Below, in pieces: positions 45,114-53,399 of a stretch of DNA of 64,000 nucleotides. Both the position numbers and the translations under genes were made by a program. Below the pieces are notes generated by a model that was not told where the DNA came from, made no database searches, and was given only the letters and a program-made list of their open reading frames with translations. Every line of letters begins with the position of its first letter. The stretch's first letter is position 1. Source of the stretch: Terriglobia bacterium (GTDB lineage: Bacteria; Acidobacteriota; Terriglobia; Acidiferrales; UBA7541); contig JAIQES010000007.1 of the NCBI GenBank assembly GCA_020073705.1, forward strand, positions 29,804-93,803, in the 5' to 3' direction.

Positions 45114-45404
45114 CGCGACCTCCTACTGAGGGAGAGAATCGACCATTGCGACGGCACCAGCTGAATTGAAGAGTTTGATTCAATTTCGGTCAAACACGGT
45201 TTCGGTGACACACCGCACCCTCGTGGCGATTGACTCTCTTTGCGTGAAAAACCTGAATTTTCCGGTTTCAACTTTATCGTCCCGCAAGAAGTTACGCGAG
45301 CCACCCTGTCGTGTCAAGATCAGGTCCTACGCCTCGGCGGACTCAAACAACTGGTCAAGGCCGAAGCTAGCAGCAATTCAAAAGTGGATTTGGTGAATGT
45401 GGCT

Positions 45405-45615
45405 TGCTTAATGCACGCGCTCGATCGCGGCGCGCAGCGCCTTCGCTCCATCGATCACGAACAGGTAGCACCGCACCTGCTTTTTCCTAGTGCTTTCGAT
45501 ATCTAGCGCCACGACCAGCACCTATTTGCCGAGATGAATGCCGTCCATCAGTATCGCCGCCATGTCTAGTCCGTCGAGTTTCTTCTCGCAGAGTTTTTTC
45601 AACTGCTGCTACTCC
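45405..45615 (-). pseudogene. Decayed IS256/mutator-type transposase remnant
   Basis: The minus strand reads LKKLCEKKLDGLDMAAILM then DGIHLGK-stop-VLVVALDIESTRKKQV, then FVIDGAKALRAAIERV before another stop. The D-G-I/V-H-x-G strand followed by ALGVD-like and the D-G-x-KAL-R-x-A-I helix is the core of Mutator/IS256 DDE transposases. In-frame stops and missing ends make it non-functional. Confidence 0.65.
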
Positions 45616-45680
45616 TTTCTCTCCGATCACCTCAAGGTTGTGCTTGGACTTGCCCAATGTTCTCTAATATCTCTTTCCCA

Positions 45681-45749
45681 TAGCGGCTCTCCTCTCGAAA
45701 TGAGATTGATCACCCCGGACTCTATCCGAATCCGGGACGAGAGCCGCTA
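45681..45749. repeat. Nested inverted repeat next to the transposase remnant
   Basis: Outer arms TAGCGGCTC (45681-45689) / GAGCCGCTA (45741-45749); inner arms CCCGGA (45714-45719) / TCCGGG (45731-45736). Likely part of the old IS end or a hairpin in its leader. Confidence 0.6.
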
Positions 45750-45862
45750 CTTTCTCTGTCAGGTTCAGCTAAAGGCATGACAATCTCCTGGTGAAAGGCT
45801 TAGAATGCGTCCCGAACTGAGCCGGAGGGCTCGACAGAATCTCTCTTTCTGGAGCTGACCTG

Positions 45863-47122
45863 ATGCCCCAACAACGCTGGCTGCGAATCATCCCCGTCGC
45901 GCTCATCATGTACATGATTGCATTTATTGACCGAACCAACGTCTCGATGGCCTTGCCCGCCTTGAGCCGTGGCCTAGGAATGGACCCCTTGCAGGCTGGC
46001 AACATTGCGGGAGTTTTTTCCTGGGGTTTTCTGCTGCTTCAGATTCCGGGCGGTCATCTGGCGAATCACTGGAGCGCTAAGCGTTTTGTCAGCATCCTTA
46101 TGGTTGCCTGGGGGATTGCCGCGGTCGGCTGCGGTCTGGTTCGGACCTGGCAGGAGTTGTGGGTAATGCGGCTGTTGCTGGGCATTACCGAAGGCGGCGT
46201 CTGGCCAGCGACGCTCGTCCTTATCTCGCAGTGGTTTCCCCGGCACGAGCGCGCGCGCGCGAACGCCCTGTGGATGATGTGCCTGCCACTCGCCATGATT
46301 GTTTCCTCACCGCTTTCCGGCTGGATCCTGGACCACTGGAACTGGCGAGTCATGCTGATTGCTGAAGGCGCGTTGCCTTTCCTGTGGCTGGCAATCTGGC
46401 AGGTTTCAGTTTATGACCATCCGGGCCAGGCACCGTGGATCTCCCCAGACGAACGCCAATACCTCGAGTCCACGCTCGAACGTGAAACAGCGGAGCTCGA
46501 TAGCGTCAGTGCCGACTCGATTCTGCGAGCGCTCGTCCGCCCGCAGGTCCTCGTGCTGACTGCGATCTATTTCCTTCACATCTGGACAGAGTTCGGTTTC
46601 TTGATGTGGCTGCCGAGCGCGCTGAAACAAGCTGGGAAGTTAAGTAACGTGGCTGTGGGGAGCCTTTTCGCTATTCCCTTCATCGTCGGGATCGTTTCGA
46701 TGGCCCTGAACTCGTGGCACTCCGATAAGACCGGTGACCGGCGCGGCCACACGGCTGCGGCATTCGCGCTCGGCGGCATGTTTCTCCTGATCGGCGTGCT
46801 GATGAGCCGGCAATGGCCAATCCTGGCGTTTGCTTTTGTTTGCCTGACGGCTATCGGAACGTATGGTCAGTCGGGGCCTTTGTGGGCGATTCCCACTGAA
46901 ACACTTCCCCGCAACGTGGCGGGGCCCGCGATGGGAATGGTCACTGCAATTGGGAACCTCGGGGGGTTTTTCGCGCCGGTCGTTATGGGCTATCTTAATA
47001 AGCGAACGGGAAGTTTTCTTTACGGTTTTGGTCTGCTCGGGATAGCCTTGCTGGCTGCATCCGGGCTCTGCTTTCTGCTGAACCCTAGTCGCGCCCCGGC
47101 TACAGTCAAAACTGTAGCTTAA
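45863..47122 (+). CDS. MFS transporter, anion:cation symporter type
   Basis: 419 residues with 12 predicted membrane helices. ATG 45863 follows GGAGC. N-terminal YMIAFIDRTNVSMALPALS (the DRxNxxxA pattern of the ACS/phthalate-galactonate family), FSWGFLLLQIPGG, GITEGGVWPAT, central loop after TM6, and ESTLERETAEL preceding TM7; ends with GYLNKRTGSFLYGFGLLG. This family brings in organic acids such as sugar acids, phthalate or 4-hydroxyphenylacetate with protons. It sits between two minus-strand acyl-CoA operons, suggesting it imports their substrate. Confidence 0.92.
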   Translation: MPQQRWLRIIPVALIMYMIAFIDRTNVSMALPALSRGLGMDPLQAGNIAGVFSWGFLLLQIPGGHLANHWSAKRFVSILMVAWGIAAVGCGLVRTWQELWVMRLLLGITEGGVWPATLVLISQWFPRHERARANALWMMCLPLAMIVSSPLSGWILDHWNWRVMLIAEGALPFLWLAIWQVSVYDHPGQAPWISPDERQYLESTLERETAELDSVSADSILRALVRPQVLVLTAIYFLHIWTEFGFLMWLPSALKQAGKLSNVAVGSLFAIPFIVGIVSMALNSWHSDKTGDRRGHTAAAFALGGMFLLIGVLMSRQWPILAFAFVCLTAIGTYGQSGPLWAIPTETLPRNVAGPAMGMVTAIGNLGGFFAPVVMGYLNKRTGSFLYGFGLLGIALLAASGLCFLLNPSRAPATVKTVA

Positions 47123-47252
47123 CGCTGGAATCAGCGTATATGCCGTTGCATTTGTAAAGTCGCGGCGTGCAGGCTTCCCATGCCATGTTGAGCCTACACT
47201 CCTCCGTGAAAGATTGTTTCCGAGGTCCGGCTGTTCTCGCCCGGGAGTGCAG

Positions 47253-47918
47253 CTACAAGGCAGAAAACAATTTGGCTTCCGTTCGCGCCTGCAGAGATTC
47301 CACCGTCATCCCCGGAATCATCTCCGTAACTACAAATCCTTGCGGCGCGACGTCCAGCACGGCGAGGTTAGTATAAATTCGTTTGACCGTCCCGAGGGCT
47401 GTGAGCGGGTACGTACAGCGTCGCACAAGACGTGGCCGGCCATCTTTTGTTGTGTGTTCCATCACAACCCAGACTCGCTTAGCGCCGGTCGCAAGATCCA
47501 TGGCCCCACCCACACCCAGGGGAGTGTCTTTTTCCAGCGTCGCCCAGTTCGCAATGTCCCCATTTTCTGCAACCTCGAAAGCGCCCAGAACGGAAAGGTC
47601 GAGGTGTCCTCCACGAATCATCGCAAAACTATCAGCGTGATGGCAGAACGAGCCACCCACTCGCAGAGTAACATGTTGCTTGGCGGCATTGATAAGCCAG
47701 GGATCGATCGCGTCGGGCGCCGGTGACGGCCCCATGCCTAGTATTCCGTTTTCGCATTGGAATACTACTTCCCGCTGTGACGACAATCGCTCGGAGACAA
47801 GCATGGGAATGCCGATACCCAGATTGACGTACCAGCCCTCTGGAATGTCTGTCGCCACTCGAGCTGCCATCTCGCTTATACTGAGCGGTTTGAAGTCACC
47901 GGATACGCACTCGGGCAT
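47253..47918 (-). CDS. 3-oxoacid (3-oxoadipate-type) CoA-transferase subunit B
   Basis: 221 residues, class-I CoA-transferase beta subunit. Catalytic Glu in VFQCENGILGMGP (E56); also YVNLGIGIPMLVSE near the N-terminus, RGGHLDLSVLGAFEV and GVGGAMDLATGAKRVWVVMEH. Length and motifs fit PcaJ/ScoB/AtoA. The start overlaps the subunit A stop by one base (TAATG). Moves CoA from succinyl-CoA to a 3-oxo acid; beta-ketoadipate is plausible given the neighbouring transporter, but acetoacetate is equally possible. Confidence 0.93.
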   Translation of the reverse strand: MPECVSGDFKPLSISEMAARVATDIPEGWYVNLGIGIPMLVSERLSSQREVVFQCENGILGMGPSPAPDAIDPWLINAAKQHVTLRVGGSFCHHADSFAMIRGGHLDLSVLGAFEVAENGDIANWATLEKDTPLGVGGAMDLATGAKRVWVVMEHTTKDGRPRLVRRCTYPLTALGTVKRIYTNLAVLDVAPQGFVVTEMIPGMTVESLQARTEAKLFSAL

Positions 47919-48610
47919 TATGTGCTCCAGGAAGAAGGTGCGTTACCATTTGGAATGTGAACTATGCGATCCACGAAAATACCGGGGGTGATGATCGATT
48001 CGGGGTCTAATGCTCCCAACTGCATCGTGTGGTGGGTCTGCACGACGGTGAGCTTCGCTGCGGTTGCCATAATGGGATTGAAATTCCGTCCGGTTTCCTT
48101 GTAGGTCAAATTGCCCCAGCGGTCGGCGCACCATGCTTCCACCAATGCGATATCTCCATAGAGAGCATGCTCGAGTACACACAGTTTTCCGTTGAATTGA
48201 CGCGTTTCCTTTCCCTCACCTAGTTTGGTGCCGGCGGCCGTAGGTGTGTAAAACGCGGTAACACCGGCACCGGCCGCGCGGATGCGTTCAGCGAGCGTGC
48301 CCTGCGGTACAAGCTCAAGCTCGATCTTCCCCTCTTTATACAGTTGCTGGAAGACTACTGAGCCACTACTTCGCGGAAAGCTGCAAATGACCTTTCGGAT
48401 GCGCCCCAACTCCAACAGCCGGGCTAGCCCGAACTGGCCAACACCGGCGTTGTTATGCACCAGGATCAGTTCACGAGCACCGTGCTCAATTAGCCCATCG
48501 ATGAGAGCTCTCGGCTGACCGACCTCACCGAAACCACCGACCAACACTACTGCCCCATCCCTGACGTCTGCCATCGCTTCCGCGACCGAGTTGACAAATT
48601 TATTGATCAT
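47918..48610 (-). CDS. 3-oxoacid (3-oxoadipate-type) CoA-transferase subunit A
   Basis: 230 residues, class-I CoA-transferase alpha subunit. The glycine-rich CoA site is VLVGGFGEVGQPRALIDGL (family consensus GGFGxxGxPxxLI), then LILVHNNAGVG, ELVPQGTLAERIRAAGAGVTAFYTPTAAGT. Complete, with ATG at 48610. It pairs with subunit B through a one-base overlap, so the two are made in equal amounts. PcaI/ScoA/AtoD-like. Confidence 0.93.
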   Translation of the reverse strand: MINKFVNSVAEAMADVRDGAVVLVGGFGEVGQPRALIDGLIEHGARELILVHNNAGVGQFGLARLLELGRIRKVICSFPRSSGSVVFQQLYKEGKIELELVPQGTLAERIRAAGAGVTAFYTPTAAGTKLGEGKETRQFNGKLCVLEHALYGDIALVEAWCADRWGNLTYKETGRNFNPIMATAAKLTVVQTHHTMQLGALDPESIITPGIFVDRIVHIPNGNAPSSWST

Positions 48611-48939
48611 TTCTCACTAGTGAACTGGGATTTCCGTTTTGACCTCCCGTGTGGGCACACTTATACATCCGAGGCCCTTCCGAGTAAATCAACCTTTTCT
48701 CCGTCGCGTCATCTTTGCGCCGAGGGGCGCTCTCCTTGGGCAAGCCCTGCATTCGTCGCTTCTCCAACCATAAGCCTTGAGCACGCTGAGAGACGCCTGA
48801 CGTCGCTTGTCTCTTTGCCGGCTACTGGTCTTTAGTACAGTAGCAATCTTTCCATCATTCTCTTAAGCTCCCCCTTGATCTATACATTGCACTTTTGAAC
48901 CGGGGGAACAAAGGACTTGGCGGAAGGAGAACGGCGACC
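48611..48939. other. Intergenic region between divergent CoA-transferase and PilZ-like genes
   Basis: 329 bases. Should carry both promoters; TTGATC..TACATT at about 48876-48890 is too closely spaced to call. SD GGAAGGAGA at about 48922-48930. No gene seen. Confidence 0.4.
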
Positions 48940-49653
48940 ATGGCAAGGCGTGGAACCAGCCCGGACGGCTCAAAGGTAGAGAGCAGAAAAACCCAGCGTT
49001 TCCCAGTTACTGTTCCGATTGAGGCGAGCTGGCGCGGCTCTGACGGCATGGCAGTCAAGGAGCAAGCTATCGCAAAGCAGGTTAACGCCAATGGCGGCCT
49101 GCTGGAGATGGCGAGATACCCGGAGGTAGGCAGCAGGATTACACTCACTAACTTTCTTTCCGCGGAAACAGCCGAGGCGCGTGTGCTGGCCACCCCTTAC
49201 TCACGGGAGGGCGTCTCGCATGGCATCATCGTTGAGTTGATTGTTCCTGGTGAAAGTTTTTGGGGTGTCAACTTACAAGTTAAGAAAACGGGTGTGGAGA
49301 TGCAAAAGCTCGAAAAGTCTCTCCGGTCTGAGGGCATCGATCTGCGTCTCCTCAACGAGTTCCGGGATGCCGTGGATTACGTCCGGACGGCCGCCGTCAT
49401 TGTTCAGCAATTGAGAGAGAGACAAATGCATGGGCGAGACGACGATGACGTCGCTTCGGTCCTAATTGCGGAGCGCATTCGACGCACCACGAATCTCTGC
49501 CTCGAAGTCATCACCGACCTGGACGCTGGAAAAGTAAGCAATGATACCAAGGGCGTGGACGAGCTTTATCTTTCCCTGGAGAAAACTTGCGATCGTCTAA
49601 GGCAGCTCCTTAAGAGCCGCAAACCGGATCGATATCTGACCACGCGAACGTAA
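48940..49653 (+). CDS. PilZ-like domain protein
   Basis: 237 residues from ATG 48940 (SD GGAAGGAGA about 9 bases before). An N-terminal region (about 15-110) has R-x(3)-R-type start (ESRKTQRFPVTVPIEASWRG) and a beta-barrel-like series NANGGLLEMARYPEVGSRITLTNF, resembling PilZ/YcgR-type domains (RxxxR, then N-x-S/G-x-G-G). The second motif (NANGGLL) is imperfect, so c-di-GMP binding is uncertain. The C-terminal 110 residues are helical and unrecognised. Isolated gene. Confidence 0.72.
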   Translation: MARRGTSPDGSKVESRKTQRFPVTVPIEASWRGSDGMAVKEQAIAKQVNANGGLLEMARYPEVGSRITLTNFLSAETAEARVLATPYSREGVSHGIIVELIVPGESFWGVNLQVKKTGVEMQKLEKSLRSEGIDLRLLNEFRDAVDYVRTAAVIVQQLRERQMHGRDDDDVASVLIAERIRRTTNLCLEVITDLDAGKVSNDTKGVDELYLSLEKTCDRLRQLLKSRKPDRYLTTRT

Positions 49654-49959
49654 GCTCGGGTTCATCGATCTCTTCGGACCGAAGACGTAATTTTCTGATC
49701 CCTGCCTCGACACGCGGATCCCGCCTGGCGCGTCACCACTCCTCAGGTAACTATTGCGCTGTCCCTCGATGTTAGAACCGAAAGGCTAGGTCGGTTGAAA
49801 TTCAAATGCTGTGTTGCGGGCCACCGAAGAACCGCGTGACCACATCGTCCGCTTGAAAGATGCGCCAGGAAATTGCGGGAGCGATGCGCATACTGACACC
49901 TCCCCACTGGCTGTCGAGAATGATGTATTTGTAGCGCCAGCCTCATTTTATTTCAACGG
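49654..49959. other. Intergenic region upstream of the sulfite reductase promoter
   Basis: 306 bases. The minus strand holds a 45-residue start-less stretch (WRYKYIILDSQWGGVSM..., ending 49811 region) that may be a fragment, with no family assigned. Otherwise nothing. Confidence 0.35.
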
Positions 49960-49987
49960 TTGACTTTTCCACGTTTCGCGATATCAT
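49960..49987 (+). promoter_or_regulatory. Sigma70-like promoter of the sulfite reductase leader
   Basis: TTGACT (49960-49965), 16-base spacer, TATCAT (49982-49987). Expected transcription start is about 49993-49996, only 4-7 bases before the leader ORF's ATG, so that ORF would be nearly leaderless. Confidence 0.65.
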
Positions 49988-49999
49988 AAGTGAATTGAA

Positions 50000-50077
50000 A
50001 TGAGCCATCTTAGCGAATTCGGCGCTTGCATCTGTTGTTGCTGCACAAATGCGCCGATGTGTGGGGAGAACGTGTAG
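50000..50077 (+). CDS. Cysteine-rich leader peptide (25 aa), candidate Cys attenuator uORF
   Basis: ATG 50000 to TAG 50075-50077. Product: MSHLSEFGACICCCCTNAP followed by MCGENV; six cysteines in 25 residues, at positions 10, 12-15 and 21. No SD precedes it, but the promoter geometry predicts an almost leaderless mRNA. A terminator-like hairpin and the siroheme reductase gene follow directly. In mycobacteria, leaderless polycysteine uORFs act as cysteine-responsive attenuators; the same arrangement here suggests stalling at UGC/UGU codons when Cys-tRNA is scarce. A chance run of four Cys codons exactly at this place is improbable, but translation is unproven. Confidence 0.72.
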   Translation: MSHLSEFGACICCCCTNAPMCGENV

Positions 50078-50106
50078 CAGCGAAGAGATTGAAACGAAGC
50101 GGACCC

Positions 50107-50150
50107 GACCCACCCTTGGTGATGAACCCGGCGGTGGGTTTTTTATTTTT
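50107..50150 (+). terminator. Attenuator hairpin (terminator) before the reductase gene
   Basis: Stem ACCCACC (50108-50114) / GGTGGGT (50133-50139), extendable by one G-T pair, followed by TTTTTATTTTT; an inner GGT-ACC mini-stem may add stability. It ends just before the SD of the reductase. The upstream segment GTGGG (50061-50065), inside the leader ORF near its Cys21 codon, can pair with CCCAC (50109-50113), which would be a competing antiterminator. Confidence 0.65.
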
Positions 50151-50162
50151 GGAGAGGAAATC

Positions 50163-51905
50163 ATGTTTGCCGCAGAGGTGGAAGCCCGGCACACCCGGGA
50201 AGCAATCGCAGAAGAGATTCAGATCTTTGAGGAGCGCATCGGACAGCTCAGTCGCGGGGAAATCACCGAAGACGAGTTGCGCCCGTTCCGCCTGAAACAC
50301 GGCATCTACGGCCAGCGTCAGCCCGGCTTTCAAATGGTGCGCGTCAAGGTTCCTTCCGGCGTGATGACACCGGAGCAGCTCCGATGCCTGGCAGATATTG
50401 CTGAAAAATATGCTGGCAGCGCGCAGGGGCATGTCACGACGCGGGAAAATGTCCAATTCCATTTCGTCCAGATGGAAAACGTTCCCACGATCATGCGCCA
50501 GTTGGCCGCCGCGGGATTGACTACCCGCGAGGCATGCGGCAATACGGTCCGAAATATCACCTCTTGCCCTCTGGCGGGTGTCTGTGGGACGGAAGCATTC
50601 GACGTCACCCCCTACGCTCTTGCGACGACGCGGTTTTTCTTGCGACATCCGGAGTTTCACACCCTGCCGCGCAAGTTCAAGATCGCCTTCTCCGGATGTG
50701 AAGACGACGGAAACTGCTCGGCCGCCGCGATTCACGACGTCGGGCTGATTGCGCGGGTTCGCGGTTCGAACGGCACGGCGCATCGCGGATTCAAGGTGAT
50801 GGTAGGCGGAGGGCTTGCCAGCCTGCCCACTGAGGCGGGCACCCTCGCCGAGTTTTTACCCGAAGAGGAACTAATCCCGACAATCGAGGCCGTTCTTCGC
50901 GTCTTTAACCAGTACGGCAATCGAAAGAACAAGCACATGGCCCGTTTGAAATTTGTGCTGCGCGCCAAGGGAATCGACGAATTGCGGCGCCTGGTGGCCG
51001 AAAAACGCGCGGAATCTACAACACCAGCGGAAGTTCTGACGGTCCGGTCTCCGATCCAAGAGTCGCTGGTCAACATTTCTGTCAGCACGCCTTCCGGCAA
51101 TGGAAGCTCGGCCGAATACCAGGAATGGCTTGAGCATAATTTTCAGCCTCAGCGGCAGCCCGGTTTCGCGGTCACCTGGATCAAATTGTTTTCGGGAACT
51201 GTCACGGCGGCGCAATTTCGAGGTTTGGCGCGCGTGTTGGAGAAGTATCATTTGACCGCGGCGCGCATCTGCATTTCGCAGGATCTTGTCATACCGTGGG
51301 TTCCGATTCATCTGGGCCGGCCACTCTATAAGGATTTGCAAGCGCTCGATCTGTCTGTGCCAGGGGCGCGCACGATTGCGGATGTCACTGGCTGCCCCGG
51401 CTCGACCACCTGCAACCTGGGCATAACTCGATCGCTGTCCCTTTCCGAAGTGCTCGCGAAGGAATTCGCCTCCGAAACGGACCCCTTGGTCCAGGAAATT
51501 AGAATCAAGATCAGCGGCTGCCCGAATTCCTGCGGACATCATCATATTGCTGATTTGGGTCTTTACGGGAATGCGCGAAAAGTGGGCGAGCGCCAGGTTC
51601 CCTACTATCAGTTGATGGTTGGCGGAAAGGTTTCTGGAGATGGCGCTCAGTTTGGGAGGCAGGTTGTTCCGATCCCGGCCAAGCGCATTCCGCAAGCTTT
51701 CCACGCGCTCATCGATACCTACAAGGCTGAACGTCACGCAATGGAACCTTTCCGCTCTTGGGTGCAGCGAACTTCGGATGCAGACCTCATCCGTCTACTT
51801 CAGCCCTATCTCGAAACGAGTGCTGACGAAGCGGACCTCTTCCTGGATTGGGGCGATGAGGAAACGTATTCGCTGAAACTTGGAAGAGGCGAGTGCGCCG
51901 CGTAG
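50163..51905 (+). CDS. Siroheme-[4Fe-4S] sulfite/nitrite reductase
   Basis: 580 residues. ATG 50163 has GGAGAGGAAA upstream; the longer frame upstream passes through the attenuator and is not used. Two ferredoxin-like/siroheme repeats: first half RQPGFQMVRVKVPSGVMTP, TTRENVQFHFV; second half with the cluster ligands C411 and C417 (TGCPGSTTCNLG) and C453 and C457 (SGCPNSCGHH), which also hold siroheme. Reduces sulfite to sulfide (or nitrite to ammonia) with six electrons, probably from ferredoxin. Sequence alone does not separate the two, but the cysteine-rich leader argues for assimilatory sulfite reduction. OsmC-like gene follows. Confidence 0.93.
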   Translation: MFAAEVEARHTREAIAEEIQIFEERIGQLSRGEITEDELRPFRLKHGIYGQRQPGFQMVRVKVPSGVMTPEQLRCLADIAEKYAGSAQGHVTTRENVQFHFVQMENVPTIMRQLAAAGLTTREACGNTVRNITSCPLAGVCGTEAFDVTPYALATTRFFLRHPEFHTLPRKFKIAFSGCEDDGNCSAAAIHDVGLIARVRGSNGTAHRGFKVMVGGGLASLPTEAGTLAEFLPEEELIPTIEAVLRVFNQYGNRKNKHMARLKFVLRAKGIDELRRLVAEKRAESTTPAEVLTVRSPIQESLVNISVSTPSGNGSSAEYQEWLEHNFQPQRQPGFAVTWIKLFSGTVTAAQFRGLARVLEKYHLTAARICISQDLVIPWVPIHLGRPLYKDLQALDLSVPGARTIADVTGCPGSTTCNLGITRSLSLSEVLAKEFASETDPLVQEIRIKISGCPNSCGHHHIADLGLYGNARKVGERQVPYYQLMVGGKVSGDGAQFGRQVVPIPAKRIPQAFHALIDTYKAERHAMEPFRSWVQRTSDADLIRLLQPYLETSADEADLFLDWGDEETYSLKLGRGECAA

Positions 51906-52027
51906 GATTGCGTGAATTTGTTCCAGTGATTGCCCAGCGAAAGGTTATCGTTTACATTTCATATTGGCCATATTGATGTTCAAGACTGCTTTCCAGCCAT
52001 CCTAGTTTTCAAAGTGAAGGGGACACA

Positions 52028-52558
52028 GTGGCTAAATTACTGCATACGTCGAGAGTCAAAATCCAAAAAGAACCCGGCAATAGCAAGATCAAGAGGGCGA
52101 AAATTGAAGGTTTCCCGAACGTCCTCCGTATGGGAATTCATGGGGGGATTGCGAAGTTCTTCAAGCTTTCGCCGGACGAGCCCATGGCCTCGACGCTTGA
52201 TTACATTGTTGCGGCCGTCGGCGGCTGCATGACCGGAACATTCGCTGGCGCTTTGGAGGCGCGCGGCATTCGGGCCGACTCCGAAAAGCTCCAGGTAGAG
52301 GCAGAGGGGCGAATCGAAGATGTGGATGGCAAAATGATTCTGACAGGCATCAAGGTACGCTATCGCCTGAAAGTGCCCAAAGATAAGCGTGCCAGCGTCG
52401 AGAGAGCACTGGAGCACCATGAAGGACTCTGCCCCGCGTCGGAAAGCGTGCGCAGGGGAATCACGGTCGAATGGGAAAGCGAAATCCAAGAGGAGTCCGA
52501 AAGCGAATCCCAGCGGACTGCTGGATCGTCAGCCGCACCCTTTGCCTACAAGGAGTAG
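52028..52558 (+). CDS. OsmC/Ohr-family protein
   Basis: 176 residues; GTG 52028 with AAGGGGA upstream. OsmC fold with two conserved cysteines in typical places: GGCMTGTFAGALEARGI (first) and HHEGLCPASESVRRGI (second). These peroxiredoxin-like cysteines reduce organic hydroperoxides or bind persulfide-type sulfur. A charged Ser/Glu-rich tail (QEESESESQR) is unusual. It is 122 bases after the sulfite reductase and may share its transcript, which would place it in sulfur metabolism. Confidence 0.87.
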   Translation: MAKLLHTSRVKIQKEPGNSKIKRAKIEGFPNVLRMGIHGGIAKFFKLSPDEPMASTLDYIVAAVGGCMTGTFAGALEARGIRADSEKLQVEAEGRIEDVDGKMILTGIKVRYRLKVPKDKRASVERALEHHEGLCPASESVRRGITVEWESEIQEESESESQRTAGSSAAPFAYKE

Positions 52559-52636
52559 CATCCATAGCATGCGCCCGCCAACGATTTCGATGTCTTCTTA
52601 TTTGAGACGCTCGGCTGCGAGGAATGCGACGCCAAA

Positions 52637-53182
52637 CTAATGTTTTCGCATGATGTCGATCGAGGCGCGCGTCTTTTCCCAATCCAGCTTCATTGTGCAA
52701 CTGTCGCCGGCCTGGTCAAATGAAATGGTGAAATTCTCCAGCGGCGAGGGAAGCGTGGAGACCTTCATGTCCATGCGGGCAAAGTCGAACTCGTCTCCGG
52801 GATAGGGGATTCCCCACTCGCCAGTTTTCTTGCTGATAATTAACGTCCACTTGTCTTGGGTGGGGAGAGTGAACAGGGTATAGTTCCCTGCAGGCGCATT
52901 TTTCCCGCCAACAATCAGGTCCGTATCGGTCACGAACGTCGTTGCTTCGTTTGCTCCGGCACGCCATACCTTCCCGTAGGGGACCAAATCACCGAAAATC
53001 TTGCGTCCCCGCATGCGCGGGCTCGAATAGTCCACGGTAATCGTCTTGCCATCAGCAAACTTGCACATGGCCTTGGCAGGCGGGCTGGGAAGCTGTTTCT
53101 TGTCTTGCAGGCCCCGGCCGGGGTTCGCCATTGCAGTAAGGCTCAAAAGGAACAAAGTACAAAACGCAGCGGTCTTCTTCAT
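52637..53182 (-). CDS. DUF2911 family secreted protein
   Basis: 181 residues. ATG 53182 starts a signal peptide (MKKTAAFCTLFLLSLTAMA). The DUF2911 core is clear: VDYSSPRMRGRKIFGDLVPYGKVWRAGANEATTFVTDTDL, then GNYTLFTLPTQDKWTLIISK and the end-piece ISFD. Members are periplasmic or extracellular proteins of unknown function, abundant in Acidobacteriota and Bacteroidota. It converges on the OsmC gene and is probably a single transcript. Confidence 0.92.
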   Translation of the reverse strand: MKKTAAFCTLFLLSLTAMANPGRGLQDKKQLPSPPAKAMCKFADGKTITVDYSSPRMRGRKIFGDLVPYGKVWRAGANEATTFVTDTDLIVGGKNAPAGNYTLFTLPTQDKWTLIISKKTGEWGIPYPGDEFDFARMDMKVSTLPSPLENFTISFDQAGDSCTMKLDWEKTRASIDIMRKH

Positions 53183-53399
53183 TTTTTCACCTCAGTTCTA
53201 TCTAGAGCTCCAATCCCTTTGACGCCTGCAGGCGGCTGGCCGATAGCCGGCGCGGGAACTTGATTTTACAATATTGTTCTGCGGCCTCACCGTCTCTTGT
53301 CCACTCTTTAAGTACTTTAGATATATTGAGGAAAGATTGGCGGTCTAATTCCGCAATATTTCCAATCTTCCAAAGCTGACAGGCAGTGTTGTGTGCTTC

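Larger units (their letters stand above)
45114..45862. other. 749-base region holding a decayed transposase
   Basis: Between the divergent enoyl-CoA hydratase and MFS genes. Contains the IS256-like remnant (45405-45615) and a nested inverted repeat (45681-45749). Also an open stretch at 45240-45410 (+) that I cannot assign. Confidence 0.55.

Noticed and set aside
50049..50162. Extended start of the siroheme reductase
   Set aside because: That frame would translate through the terminator hairpin; the ATG at 50163 has its own SD and gives the usual family start.
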